64,000 nucleotides of DNA. Origin: Bacteroidales bacterium. GTDB lineage: Bacteria; Bacteroidota; Bacteroidia; Bacteroidales; UBA932. Location: positions 1-64,000 of the forward strand of contig JAKSKD010000003.1 of assembly GCA_024401925.1 (NCBI GenBank). Reading direction: 5' to 3'. A program made the position numbers and the translations under genes. The notes beneath the pieces were generated by a model. That model was not told the origin of the DNA. It made no database searches and saw only the letters and a list, made by a program, of their open reading frames with translations. Shown piece after piece: positions 52,601 through 60,577 of the stretch (positions are counted from its first letter, which is position 1; each line of letters starts with the position of its first letter).

Positions 52601-52945
52601 ATGTACAGAGACGATTTTGGACGCGGGAACTCCCAGGAGAGGAATTCCGAGGATGTGTTCTCCAAGCCTGTCAGGGCGGGAAAACGCACCTACTTTTTCG
52701 ATGTCAAGTCAACCAAAGGGAACAATGACTACTATCTGACCATCACCGAAAGCAAGAAAAGGATGGAGCACGACGGAAGTTTCGTCTTTGACAAGCACAA
52801 GATTTTCCTCTACAAGGAAGACTTCGAGAAATTTCAGGAAGGTCTTGCCGAAGTTATCGAATACATAAAGAACAACTGCTTCGACGGAGAGATTCCACAA
52901 AGAGCTGAAGGAGAAAGTTCCGGGGTTGAGTTTGAGGATTTATGA
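52601..52945 (+). CDS. DUF3276 / PUR-like nucleic-acid-binding protein
   Basis: The start [12 protein letters not shown] gives 114 residues; an ATG at 52583 would add six. The core is [19 protein letters not shown], then [12 protein letters not shown] and [17 protein letters not shown], matching the bacterial PUR-alpha-like DUF3276 family, which binds single-stranded DNA or RNA. A Glu-rich tail closes it. It overlaps the PNP gene by 4 nt. Confidence 0.88.
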   Translation: MYRDDFGRGNSQERNSEDVFSKPVRAGKRTYFFDVKSTKGNNDYYLTITESKKRMEHDGSFVFDKHKIFLYKEDFEKFQEGLAEVIEYIKNNCFDGEIPQRAEGESSGVEFEDL

Positions 52946-53760
52946 TGACAAGGATTGACGAGGCGGCAGCTTATCTGAAGAATATATTTCAAGATAGGCA
53001 ACCTGTTGCCGGCATAGTGCTCGGGAGCGGACTCGGAAGTCTTGCAGACAAAATTGAAGACCGGGTGGTGGTGCCGTACAAGGACATACCCGGTTTTCCC
53101 GTATCTACAGCCATAGGTCACAAGGGCAACTTGATTCTCGGAGAACTTGGCGGAAAGACCGTACTTGCTATGCAGGGGCGTTTCCACTACTACGAAGGCT
53201 ATGACATGCAGACAGTCACCATCGGCATACGCACGATGAGCAAACTGGGAATCGAAAACCTGTTTGTTTCCAATGCGGCCGGCGGTTGCAACCCAGACTT
53301 CAAGGTCGGAGACCTGATGATAATCAAGGACCATATCAGTTTCTTCCCTAACCCTCTGATAGGCCCGAACATGGAAGAATTCGGCCCGCGCTTCCCCGAT
53401 ATGACGGCAGCATACGACCTTGAATTCATAGCATTGGCCGAGCAGATAGCCCTTCAGGAAGAGATAGCCCTCAGAAAGGGCGTATATCTTGGGAGTACCG
53501 GCCCTACATATGAAACTCCGGCAGAAGTACGTTTCTACCGCACCATCGGTGCCGATGCGCTCGGAATGTCCACCATCCCGGAAGTCATCGTTGCCAGACA
53601 CTGCGGCATGAGGGTATTCGGAATGTCCGTCATCACCAATATCTCGAATTTTGACAACTGTTCCGGCGAACTCAATGACGGCGATGACGTCATCAAACAG
53701 GCCGACATCGCAGCCGGAAAGATGTGTCTGCTTTTCAGCCGGATGATAGCGTCGCTGTAG
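52942..53760 (+). CDS. purine nucleoside phosphorylase
   Basis: This 272-residue protein has [13 protein letters not shown] (phosphate loop, about 25), [12 protein letters not shown] (about 80), [12 protein letters not shown] (about 112) and the base-binding [13 protein letters not shown] (about 192), with [11 protein letters not shown] later. That is the trimeric low-molecular-weight PNP/MTAP class. It splits inosine or guanosine with phosphate for purine salvage. Confidence 0.93.
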   Translation: MMTRIDEAAAYLKNIFQDRQPVAGIVLGSGLGSLADKIEDRVVVPYKDIPGFPVSTAIGHKGNLILGELGGKTVLAMQGRFHYYEGYDMQTVTIGIRTMSKLGIENLFVSNAAGGCNPDFKVGDLMIIKDHISFFPNPLIGPNMEEFGPRFPDMTAAYDLEFIALAEQIALQEEIALRKGVYLGSTGPTYETPAEVRFYRTIGADALGMSTIPEVIVARHCGMRVFGMSVITNISNFDNCSGELNDGDDVIKQADIAAGKMCLLFSRMIASL

Positions 53761-53952
53761 ATTCCGCCTGGCCATATACGTTTATCTTTCTTGGGAACAA
53801 CCAGATTGAGAGCAGAAAAGGCGTGAATAGAGAAAATAATTCTTGAACCCCCTCGATATTACGAACGAGTGTCCGGATTTCATAAATTGCTATGTGCAGT
53901 TGCAGCCAAGGCAGCCGAGATAATAAGCCACCAGTAAACGCGAAGAGGATAG
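53761..53952. other. intergenic region with no recognised feature
   Basis: About 190 bp between PNP and hicB. One minus-strand frame stays open across it (for example NVYGQAE near the 53760 end), but it lacks a start, motif or family resemblance. Nothing else was recognised. Confidence 0.3.
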
Positions 53953-54288
53953 CTACAAAGCGAGAACTGCCTGATCAAGGGATGTGCTGATCAATGAATT
54001 CAGAGAAACCCCTTTTTGCTTTGCATATAAAGCCAAACGGCTATGTGTTTCAGGATTAATCCGAATATTCAGATTTCCGCTGTAGCTTTTATGAAGAGGG
54101 AGACCTTCCTCCGTGCAATAAGCGATATAATCCTCTACAGCCTCGTGAAAAGCATTCGTCAATTCGGTAACACTTTCGCCTTCAAAATTTACCAAGCCAT
54201 CAATTCCTTCAATCTTTCCGAAAAAAACACTGTCCTTTTCAGAAAAATTGACTGACCCCATAAAGCCTTTGTAACTTAATGTATTCAT
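53953..54288 (-). CDS. hicB: HicB antitoxin
   Basis: This 111-residue protein has the HicB partial RNase-H-like fold (YKGFMGSVNFSEKDSVFFGKI, VNFEGESVTELTNAFHEAVEDY) and a ribbon-helix-helix-like C-terminus (LNIRINPETHSRLALYA). It neutralises HicA and can repress the operon. It starts 4 nt inside the end of hicA. Confidence 0.92.
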   Translation of the reverse strand: MNTLSYKGFMGSVNFSEKDSVFFGKIEGIDGLVNFEGESVTELTNAFHEAVEDYIAYCTEEGLPLHKSYSGNLNIRINPETHSRLALYAKQKGVSLNSLISTSLDQAVLAL

Positions 54289-54539
54289 ATTAACTCCTTA
54301 TTTTTCAATTCATCCATTATCTGCCTGAGCGCATAGGTTTTGACGATATTGCCAGGGTGTGGTTTGTGCAGCATAATCGGTGTTCCGCATTGGTTCTTAA
54401 AAACGACTCTGGAACCGGATGTCTTTCCTTTGTTTGAGCGCTCAAACCCATATATTGCCAACAATCGTTCCAACTCATCGAACGTAAAATCCGACGGGAT
54501 TGTCTTGAATCGCTCTATTAATTTCTCTTTAGTTCCCAT
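54285..54539 (-). CDS. hicA: HicA toxin (mRNA interferase)
   Basis: This 84-residue protein has a dsRBD-like fold with FDELERLLAIYGFE, a GSRVVFKNQCGTPIMLHKPH stretch carrying the expected catalytic His, and a final helix LRQIMDELKNKEL. It cuts mRNA. The first gene of a HicAB pair, it lies beside a truncated lrgB. Confidence 0.9.
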   Translation of the reverse strand: MGTKEKLIERFKTIPSDFTFDELERLLAIYGFERSNKGKTSGSRVVFKNQCGTPIMLHKPHPGNIVKTYALRQIMDELKNKELI

Positions 54540-54547
54540 GCCAATTG

Positions 54548-54579
54548 CAAATGTAACTAAAAATTAGTTGCAAACCAAA
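54548..54579 (-). promoter_or_regulatory. hicAB promoter with operator palindrome
   Basis: Minus strand: -33 TTTG at 54579-54576 and -7 TACATTTG at 54555-54548, spacing 20 nt. Between them lies TGTAACTA-AAAAT-TAGTTGCA (54552-54572), an 8-bp inverted repeat with one mismatch that overlaps the -7 box. The hicA ATG is 8 nt after the box, so the leader is about 4 nt. Confidence 0.6.
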
Positions 54580-54604
54580 TATTATGTGAAATAAAAATGT
54601 TGAC

Positions 54605-54999
54605 CATACCTAAAAGATACAGTCAGCGTATGGGGACTTGGTAAACTACTCGGACTGAGTAATGCCTTGATAATTTCCATGGAGCCGAAATCCGTAACAG
54701 CTCCCATTGCAATAGAACTCTCAAATATTAATGGAGGTATTTCAGCTATCACGGTCGTCTCTGTCACAATTTGCGGAATGCTCGGAGCCAGCATCGGACC
54801 GGCAATTCTCAATCTGTGCAAAATCAAGAATCCCATTGCCAGAGGTTCCGCAATGGGTTGTGCTTCTCACGGAATAGGCACATCAAGAGCCTTGGAAGAA
54901 AGCGCAATAGAAGGCGCCGTAAGTGGCCTCTGCATTGCATTGATGGGTGTTGCGACCTCCGTTCTGATGCCTATTTTCAACAGAATCGCCGGCATTTAG
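54605..54999 (+). pseudogene. 5'-truncated lrgB
   Basis: The open frame from 54605 reads VWGLGKLLGLSNALIISMEP, then PKSVTAPIAIEL and RGSAMGCASHGIGTSRALEE, to a stop after IFNRIAGI. This is the C-terminal half (about 130 residues) of the LrgB/CidB family, normally about 230. The N-terminal half and any start region are missing, with a TGA just upstream and hicA 65 bp away. It is most likely non-functional. Confidence 0.8.
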
Positions 55000-55046
55000 C
55001 ATATATCTCTTTTTGGATAAACGTCTGATTAAAACACGATTATCTA

Positions 55047-56570
55047 TTATTCCAAATCGTCAAGCCACGCAGTGGCATTGGCGTCTGATGGCATTGTCCA
55101 GGCTCCTCTCGGAGAAAGACAGACTGTGCCGATGCGCGGTCCGTCGCACAGGCAGGAGCGCTTGAACTGCTGGCTGAAGAAGCGTCGTATGAAGGTCCTG
55201 AGCCATTTTTCTATGGTTCCGGCATCGTATATGCCTTCGAATTCCCTGAGTGCAAGTTCCCGGATTTCAGACGGCCGCATTCCGTGGCGTACAAAATAAT
55301 AGAGATAGAAATCGTGGAGCTCATACGGTCCCACAAGGTCTTCGGTCTGCTGTCCCGGGAGAAGCTCAGGGCTGATAGGAGTATCGATGATGTCGATGAG
55401 AATATTTCCGACATTGTTGAATTCTCCGTCCGCAGCCCATCTCACAATAGCCTGCACCATGGTCTTCGGAACATCGCTGTTGACAGCGTACATCGACATA
55501 TGGTCGCCATTGTATGTAGCCCATCCCAGGGCAAGTTCCGACAAATCTCCAGTGCCGACAACGATTCCACCCTCCATATTCGCAAGGTCCATAAGAATCT
55601 GGGTGCGCTCGCGGGCCTGGGCATTTTCGTATGCGGCATCATGGACATCAGCCGGATGTCCTATGTCGCTGAAATGCTGAATTACTGCCGGGCCGATGGG
55701 AATCTCTCGGATATCTACGCCGAGTCCCTCCATCAATTTCCACGCGTTGTCGTGGGTGCGGTCCGTCGTTCCGAATCCCGGCATAGTGACGGCAACGATT
55801 CCGGAACGGGGTATTCCGAGACGATCGAAAGCCTTGCAGCAGACCAGAAGGGCAAGGGTACTGTCGAGCCCGCCGGAAATGCCGAGGACAACTTTCTTTG
55901 CTCCGATATGTTCCAGACGGGACATAAGTCCTGTCGCCTGAATTGAAAATGCTTCCTCACAGCGTGCCGCCAATTCAGATTGATTTTCAGGCACGAAAGG
56001 ATGACGCCCGACCGGGCAGGCCTCGAATTCGGGCACTTTCGTCCCCTCTTCACGCAGGTCTGCGAATACGATTGAAGATTCGGTGCAGAACCTTTCATTC
56101 TCCGCCAGCAGATACTCGTCCTTGAATATCATAGCGGCTCCCGAATATACTCCATCCGTAGTGGATTCCCCATAACCGGCTGAGCAATAGACCACAGTCC
56201 TTCCCTTGGATGAATCAGACAGTTCCTTGCGAAGGTATCTATATGATGTAACAATCTCAGGGACGGCATCCTGCACTATTATGATGCCCTCATCCGAAGG
56301 ATAATCGCTTTCATCCAGCACCACCGTAATTCCAAGTTCGGATGCTCTTTCCCGGATTTCAGCGCAAGCATCCGAAGCCCTGTCCATAAGAATCTCCTGG
56401 AATACAAGATCTCCACAGGTAGCCCCAATTACTGCAAGCTCGGGAAAAACCACGAGCTGTGCGCCATTGGATTCTGCCATCTCCAATAAGTCAAGAATTT
56501 CTTTCTTATTGGCATCTACATCTGCCAGATGCACCCTCGGCACAGCGGCCGCTATTCTATTGAATTTCAT
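55047..56570 (-). CDS. nadE: NAD+ synthetase with shortened glutaminase-like domain
   Basis: The start MKFNRIAAAVPRVHLAD (56570) gives 507 residues; intact glutamine-dependent NadE of Bacteroidetes is about 640. The synthetase half is normal (KVVLGISGGLDSTLALLV, GTGDLSELALGWATYNGDH, LLPGQQTEDLVGPYELHDFY). The N-terminal nitrilase-like half keeps the Glu region (LVVFPELAVIGATCGDLVF) but jumps to YCSAGYGESTTDG. The stretch carrying the catalytic Lys and Cys (usual YLPNY..., GIEICEDLW) is absent. It may therefore use ammonia only. Confidence 0.83.
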   Translation of the reverse strand: MKFNRIAAAVPRVHLADVDANKKEILDLLEMAESNGAQLVVFPELAVIGATCGDLVFQEILMDRASDACAEIRERASELGITVVLDESDYPSDEGIIIVQDAVPEIVTSYRYLRKELSDSSKGRTVVYCSAGYGESTTDGVYSGAAMIFKDEYLLAENERFCTESSIVFADLREEGTKVPEFEACPVGRHPFVPENQSELAARCEEAFSIQATGLMSRLEHIGAKKVVLGISGGLDSTLALLVCCKAFDRLGIPRSGIVAVTMPGFGTTDRTHDNAWKLMEGLGVDIREIPIGPAVIQHFSDIGHPADVHDAAYENAQARERTQILMDLANMEGGIVVGTGDLSELALGWATYNGDHMSMYAVNSDVPKTMVQAIVRWAADGEFNNVGNILIDIIDTPISPELLPGQQTEDLVGPYELHDFYLYYFVRHGMRPSEIRELALREFEGIYDAGTIEKWLRTFIRRFFSQQFKRSCLCDGPRIGTVCLSPRGAWTMPSDANATAWLDDLE

Positions 56571-56571
56571 T

Positions 56572-58155
56572 TCAGTCCTTGATTTCAAAGATAAAGTCAT
56601 ATAATTCGCAAAGAGAAACATCCTCCTTTCCGGAATGGAATTCAAAGAAGAGAGGCTGCTTTCCGGCAATTCCGGACAATCCGTCCACAGGAATCCTCAT
56701 TTCACAGATCTCCTGTTTTTCCTTGCCGCTCAGTTTGAATTCGCCAATGGTCTTCTCTCCTGCCCTGACTGTAATACGGCCCCTGACACCTTCAGGTTTG
56801 ATGTGGGCGACAAGGTCTATACGCTTGGCAGATGAGGTGCAGTCGAAATTGAAATATTTATATCCGACAACAGAACCTGATGTATTGTTCACCACAGGGC
56901 AATATGGTTGTTTAAGGTTGAAAGGTCCCTCGTAAGATTCCGGATCCATACGCGTAGATCGTATATATGACCCTGTAAAGAAGAAGTTCGGGAATTCCTG
57001 GCGTACGCCTTTGGGATTCGTAAGGTAGCAGGCCCATCCGGCAGCAGCCCTGTGAAGAGGATTGAGGCCTTCGGTCCTGAAACCTTCGGAATTGTATTCG
57101 CCTTCGCTGATAGTGACCTTTCCACCTGGTCCTTCCTCAACTTCAACAGTTATCGGAGCCACCATTGCCTGGCGTGAATATTCGCTTGTGCCGGTCTGGC
57201 GGTGGTAGAACACCCACCACTGGCCGTTTATCTCACAGATGCTTCCGTGGGTGTTTCCATAAGGATTTGCCGTAGGGATGGTCCTGCCTGAAGCATCCGT
57301 CCCTCGTGCGCGCCCGTCGATCAGAGTGCCTCCGAACGTGAATGGTCCGAGAGGATTGTCCGAATAGGCATAGGCAAGGTTGTAGTTGCACTGCGGGAGT
57401 CCGAATTCTCCATCCTGCATCATACGGCTGTAGATGAATACATATTTGTCTTTGATTTTCCTCATTGAAGAAGCTTCGAAAAAGCGGAAGATACCGTCCT
57501 GATTCTGTCCTGAAATCATATTATGGATAGGTTCGCATCCGGGTTTCGTTCCTGCCATAGTCTCAGGGTCGAATTCAGCGCCATAAGACTCACCGAATCC
57601 CCAGTATCCATAAACTCTTCCGTCGTCATCGACGAAAACTGCAGGATCGAACCTGAGGTCGCCCATAGTCTCCCTGGGATTCTCAGGGTCCCAGTTGCAG
57701 ACCTCGAACGGGCCGTCAGGGCGGTTACTCTTCGCTATCATGCTGTTACGGCCGCCGGCCTGGTTGTTCGGGAAAAGATAATATGTTTTCTTTCCGTTCC
57801 TGTCAATCTTTACGGTCACGTCGGGAGCATAAAGCACATCCCCTTTCCCGTCAGGGTTGAGAAATTTCCCATTCGCATCATAAACCGACTTGAAGATGAT
57901 GCCGTCATATCTCCAAGCTGAAAGATCGTTCACAGGAGCCGACCATACTACCTGCTCAAGACCGCAGTAATATTCAATCAAAGTGTCGTGCGAGCCATAA
58001 ATATATACTCTATACTCCCCGGGCTTGTCCGGATCCTCGAAGACATAAGGTTCTCCGTCAGGTATGAACTCCCACATAGGGAGATATGGATTCTGGGCGT
58101 AAGCCACTGAAACAAACATCAGTAATGACGCAAAGGCAATAATTGATTTTTTCAT
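56572..58155 (-). CDS. secreted glycoside hydrolase family 43
   Basis: This 527-residue protein has a signal peptide (IIAFASLLMFVSVAYA, cleavage before QN). The five-bladed propeller shows YGSHDTLIEYYCG, LYAPDVTVKID, LRFDPAVFVDDDGRVYGYWG (Asp), and FRFFEASSMRKIKDKYVFIYS (general acid Glu). A CBM6-like beta domain ends it (about 385-527). Members act on arabinan, xylan or galactan side chains; the substrate is unclear. It lies 1 nt ahead of nadE in one operon. Confidence 0.9.
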   Translation of the reverse strand: MKKSIIAFASLLMFVSVAYAQNPYLPMWEFIPDGEPYVFEDPDKPGEYRVYIYGSHDTLIEYYCGLEQVVWSAPVNDLSAWRYDGIIFKSVYDANGKFLNPDGKGDVLYAPDVTVKIDRNGKKTYYLFPNNQAGGRNSMIAKSNRPDGPFEVCNWDPENPRETMGDLRFDPAVFVDDDGRVYGYWGFGESYGAEFDPETMAGTKPGCEPIHNMISGQNQDGIFRFFEASSMRKIKDKYVFIYSRMMQDGEFGLPQCNYNLAYAYSDNPLGPFTFGGTLIDGRARGTDASGRTIPTANPYGNTHGSICEINGQWWVFYHRQTGTSEYSRQAMVAPITVEVEEGPGGKVTISEGEYNSEGFRTEGLNPLHRAAAGWACYLTNPKGVRQEFPNFFFTGSYIRSTRMDPESYEGPFNLKQPYCPVVNNTSGSVVGYKYFNFDCTSSAKRIDLVAHIKPEGVRGRITVRAGEKTIGEFKLSGKEKQEICEMRIPVDGLSGIAGKQPLFFEFHSGKEDVSLCELYDFIFEIKD

Positions 58156-58196
58156 AGAAGCTCGCTTTTTAGTTTTTCAGATTTTTATTAGTCTTT

Positions 58197-58225
58197 CAAA
58201 TTTAGAAATTATTTTCTTAACTTTG
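58197..58225. promoter_or_regulatory. divergent promoter boxes (GH43 / zapA cluster)
   Basis: Minus strand TAAATTTG at 58204-58197, about 42 nt before the GH43 start. Plus strand TAACTTTG at 58218-58225, 24 nt before the ATG at 58250, with a TTTC near -33 at 58194-58197. Confidence 0.5.
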
Positions 58226-58249
58226 CTCGATTAGGAAAAACTGCAGTCA

Positions 58250-58522
58250 ATGCTGGAAGAATTAAAAGCTAATTTCGAAAGTCTTGTCTCCCTCTACGAG
58301 AAGGAGAAGGGAAAGAATGAAACCCTTTCCGCCCGTCTCATCGAGAGCGAAGCTGCATGCGAATCCTACAAAAAGCAGATTTCGGAATTGGAGAGAAAGG
58401 TTGAAAACCTGAATCTCACTGAAGCATTTATGTCGCCCGGTGATAGCTCCACCGCAGCGAAGGAAAAGATAGAGAAATTGATCAAGGAGATTGACAAGTG
58501 CATCTCTTTATTGGAGAAATAG
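58250..58522 (+). CDS. short coiled-coil protein upstream of zapA
   Basis: This 90-residue protein is almost entirely heptad-patterned helix (LEELKANFESLVSLYEKEK, then SYKKQISELERKVENL) with a short Ser/Gly break near residue 60. No named family is sure. Position 6 nt before zapA suggests a divisome partner, acting like ZapB; this is inference from context. Confidence 0.7.
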   Translation: MLEELKANFESLVSLYEKEKGKNETLSARLIESEAACESYKKQISELERKVENLNLTEAFMSPGDSSTAAKEKIEKLIKEIDKCISLLEK

Positions 58523-58528
58523 CTTGGT

Positions 58529-58822
58529 ATGGACGGCCAGAACATAACAGTCAAGATTGCGGGGAACACCTACCCCCTCAAGGCCAGCACTCCCGAAATG
58601 GAGCGTCTGATGCGTCTTGCGGCTGAGGCTATCAACGCAAAATACGCCGCATACGATGCAAAGTTCCCGGACAAGAGCGTAGCTGACAAACTTGCATTTG
58701 TCACGATGAACGAAGCTATTTCCAGGATTACCGCCCAGAGAAAATGCGCGGACATGGAGGAGAAGATCAAACATCTTATCAGTGAGACGGGGTCATACCT
58801 TGAGAATATTGATAAAAAGTAG
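58529..58822 (+). CDS. zapA: cell division protein ZapA
   Basis: This 97-residue protein has the ZapA globular start NITVKIAGNTYPLKAS and a C-terminal coiled coil (ADMEEKIKHLISETGSYLEN). It crosslinks FtsZ filaments at the division site. It is 6 nt after the coiled-coil gene and directly before a structured RNA. Confidence 0.9.
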   Translation: MDGQNITVKIAGNTYPLKASTPEMERLMRLAAEAINAKYAAYDAKFPDKSVADKLAFVTMNEAISRITAQRKCADMEEKIKHLISETGSYLENIDKK

Positions 58823-58977
58823 CCGTTAGTTCCTGAGTGCTGAAAACAACAAGTTCCTAGGAACCGAGTTCACTCGCCGCCGGATGGCGCGCCGATTCGG
58901 TCGGATACCAGAACAGTGGCGGAGCTCAAATCTTTTCATTAAGATTTTCTGACAACCAAGCTAACGGCTTTTTTCTG
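58822..58977 (+). ncRNA. ssrS: candidate 6S RNA (SsrS)
   Basis: About 155 nt fold into a rod. The ends AGCCGTTAG and CTAACGGCT pair perfectly and are followed by TTTTTT. Inside, GAGTTCACTCGCCGCC can pair with GTGGCGGAGCTC, leaving an internal bubble and an apical GC hairpin. The rod with central bubble and the position right after zapA (as in many bacteria) fit 6S RNA, which holds sigma-70 polymerase in stationary phase. No coding frame fits. The family name rests on structure and context. Confidence 0.6.
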
Positions 58978-59038
58978 AATCTGCTTTTTGTGCAAAGACA
59001 AGAAGTGGATTTTTATTATTAAACACATACCGGTAAAT

Positions 59039-60574
59039 ATGATAACATACATTCTTACAGCAATACTGAGTGCCACAGTGGCGCTTGCCGTATACATCAT
59101 AATCAAAAAAGCATCTCTCAAGGGGCGCAGGGACGCCATCATTGAGAAAGCCGAACTGGAAGGCGAAAACATCAAGAAGGAGAAAATACTTCAGGCCAAG
59201 GAAAAATTCCTTCAACTCAAGAGCGAGCACGAGGAATACATCAACAAGAAAAACTCCGAGATACGCGAGATCGAAAACCGCGCAAAGCAGAAGGAGAATA
59301 CTCTCAATCAGCAGAACAACGAGCTCCAGCGCAGACTGAATGATGCTGAGAACGCAAAGAAGTCCCTTGCCGCACAGCGTGAGATTCTGGAAAAGAAGAC
59401 CGAAGAGCATAATCAGTTGATTGCCCAGGTGAACAAGCAGCTTGAAGCTATTGCAGGAATGAGCGCAGCGGAAGCCAAGAATATCCTTATGGAAAATATG
59501 AAGGCAGAGGCTCGTACCGAGGCCCAGGCCTATATCAACGACACTATGGATGAAGCACGTCTCAATGCAGCGAAAGAGGCAAAGAGGATTGTCATCAACA
59601 CAATTCAGAGGACAGCTACTGAAACAGCCATCGAGAATGCGGTCACAACGTTCCCTATCGAGAATGACGAGATCAAGGGGCGCATCATCGGACGTGAAGG
59701 AAGGAATATCAGGGCTCTGGAGGCAGCAACCGGTGTTGAGATTGTCGTGGACGACACACCTGATGCAATCCTCCTTTCAGCATTCGATCCGGTCAGGAGA
59801 GAGGTCGCACGCCTTGCTCTCCACCAGCTGGTAATTGACGGACGTATCCATCCGGCACGCATCGAAGAAGTCGTTGCAAAAGTTCAGAAACAGCTCGAAG
59901 AGGAAATTCTCGAAACCGGAAAGAGAACTTGTATCGACCTCGGCATCCACGGCCTCAACATGGAACTTGTAAGGCTTATCGGGCGCATGAAATATCGTTC
60001 ATCATATGGGCAGAACCTCCTCCAGCACTCAAGGGAAGTTGCGAACATTTGTGCAATTATGGCATCGGAACTTGGTCTGAACCCTAAGATTGCAAAACGT
60101 GCCGGACTTCTCCACGACATCGGAAAAGTCTCAGAAGAGGATCCTGAACTTCCACACGCACTCCTCGGAATGAAGATTGCGGAGCAGTACAAGGAACGTC
60201 CGGAAATCTGCAACTCCATCGGAGCACACCACGAGGAGACAGAGATGACGACTATCTACGCACCTCTCGTCCTTGTCGGAGATGCAATTTCAGGAGCACG
60301 TCCGGGGGCACGCCGCGAAGTCATCGAGTCCTACATCAAGAGACTCAAGGGAATGGAAGACCTTGCACAGTCATATCAGGGTGTAACAAAGTCATATGCA
60401 ATTCAGGCCGGCCGCGAACTCCGCGTCATTGTAGGAGCCGAGGAAGTATCAGACGAGCAGGCTGCCGTACTCTCAACCGACATCGCACAGAAGATCCAGG
60501 AAGAGATGACATACCCTGGACAGGTAAAGATCACCGTCATCAGGGAAACACGTTCAGTCGCATTTGCGAAATAG
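59039..60574 (+). CDS. rny: ribonuclease Y
   Basis: The start [19 protein letters not shown] (59039) gives 511 residues; the upstream in-frame ATG would extend into the RNA terminator. Layout: one N-terminal helix, a long coiled coil (about 20-185), a KH domain ([20 protein letters not shown], about 215-235) and an HD domain ([27 protein letters not shown]). It is a membrane-anchored endonuclease that starts mRNA turnover. Confidence 0.95.
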   Translation: MITYILTAILSATVALAVYIIIKKASLKGRRDAIIEKAELEGENIKKEKILQAKEKFLQLKSEHEEYINKKNSEIREIENRAKQKENTLNQQNNELQRRLNDAENAKKSLAAQREILEKKTEEHNQLIAQVNKQLEAIAGMSAAEAKNILMENMKAEARTEAQAYINDTMDEARLNAAKEAKRIVINTIQRTATETAIENAVTTFPIENDEIKGRIIGREGRNIRALEAATGVEIVVDDTPDAILLSAFDPVRREVARLALHQLVIDGRIHPARIEEVVAKVQKQLEEEILETGKRTCIDLGIHGLNMELVRLIGRMKYRSSYGQNLLQHSREVANICAIMASELGLNPKIAKRAGLLHDIGKVSEEDPELPHALLGMKIAEQYKERPEICNSIGAHHEETEMTTIYAPLVLVGDAISGARPGARREVIESYIKRLKGMEDLAQSYQGVTKSYAIQAGRELRVIVGAEEVSDEQAAVLSTDIAQKIQEEMTYPGQVKITVIRETRSVAFAK

Positions 60575-60577
60575 CAT

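Noticed and set aside
52834..53775. Minus-strand open frame of about 310 codons opposite PNP
   Set aside because: Mirror of the purine nucleoside phosphorylase; no start context, no recognisable domain.
53760..53941. Minus-strand frame open for about 60 codons between PNP and hicB
   Set aside because: No start, no motif and no resemblance to a known family; treated as plain intergenic sequence.
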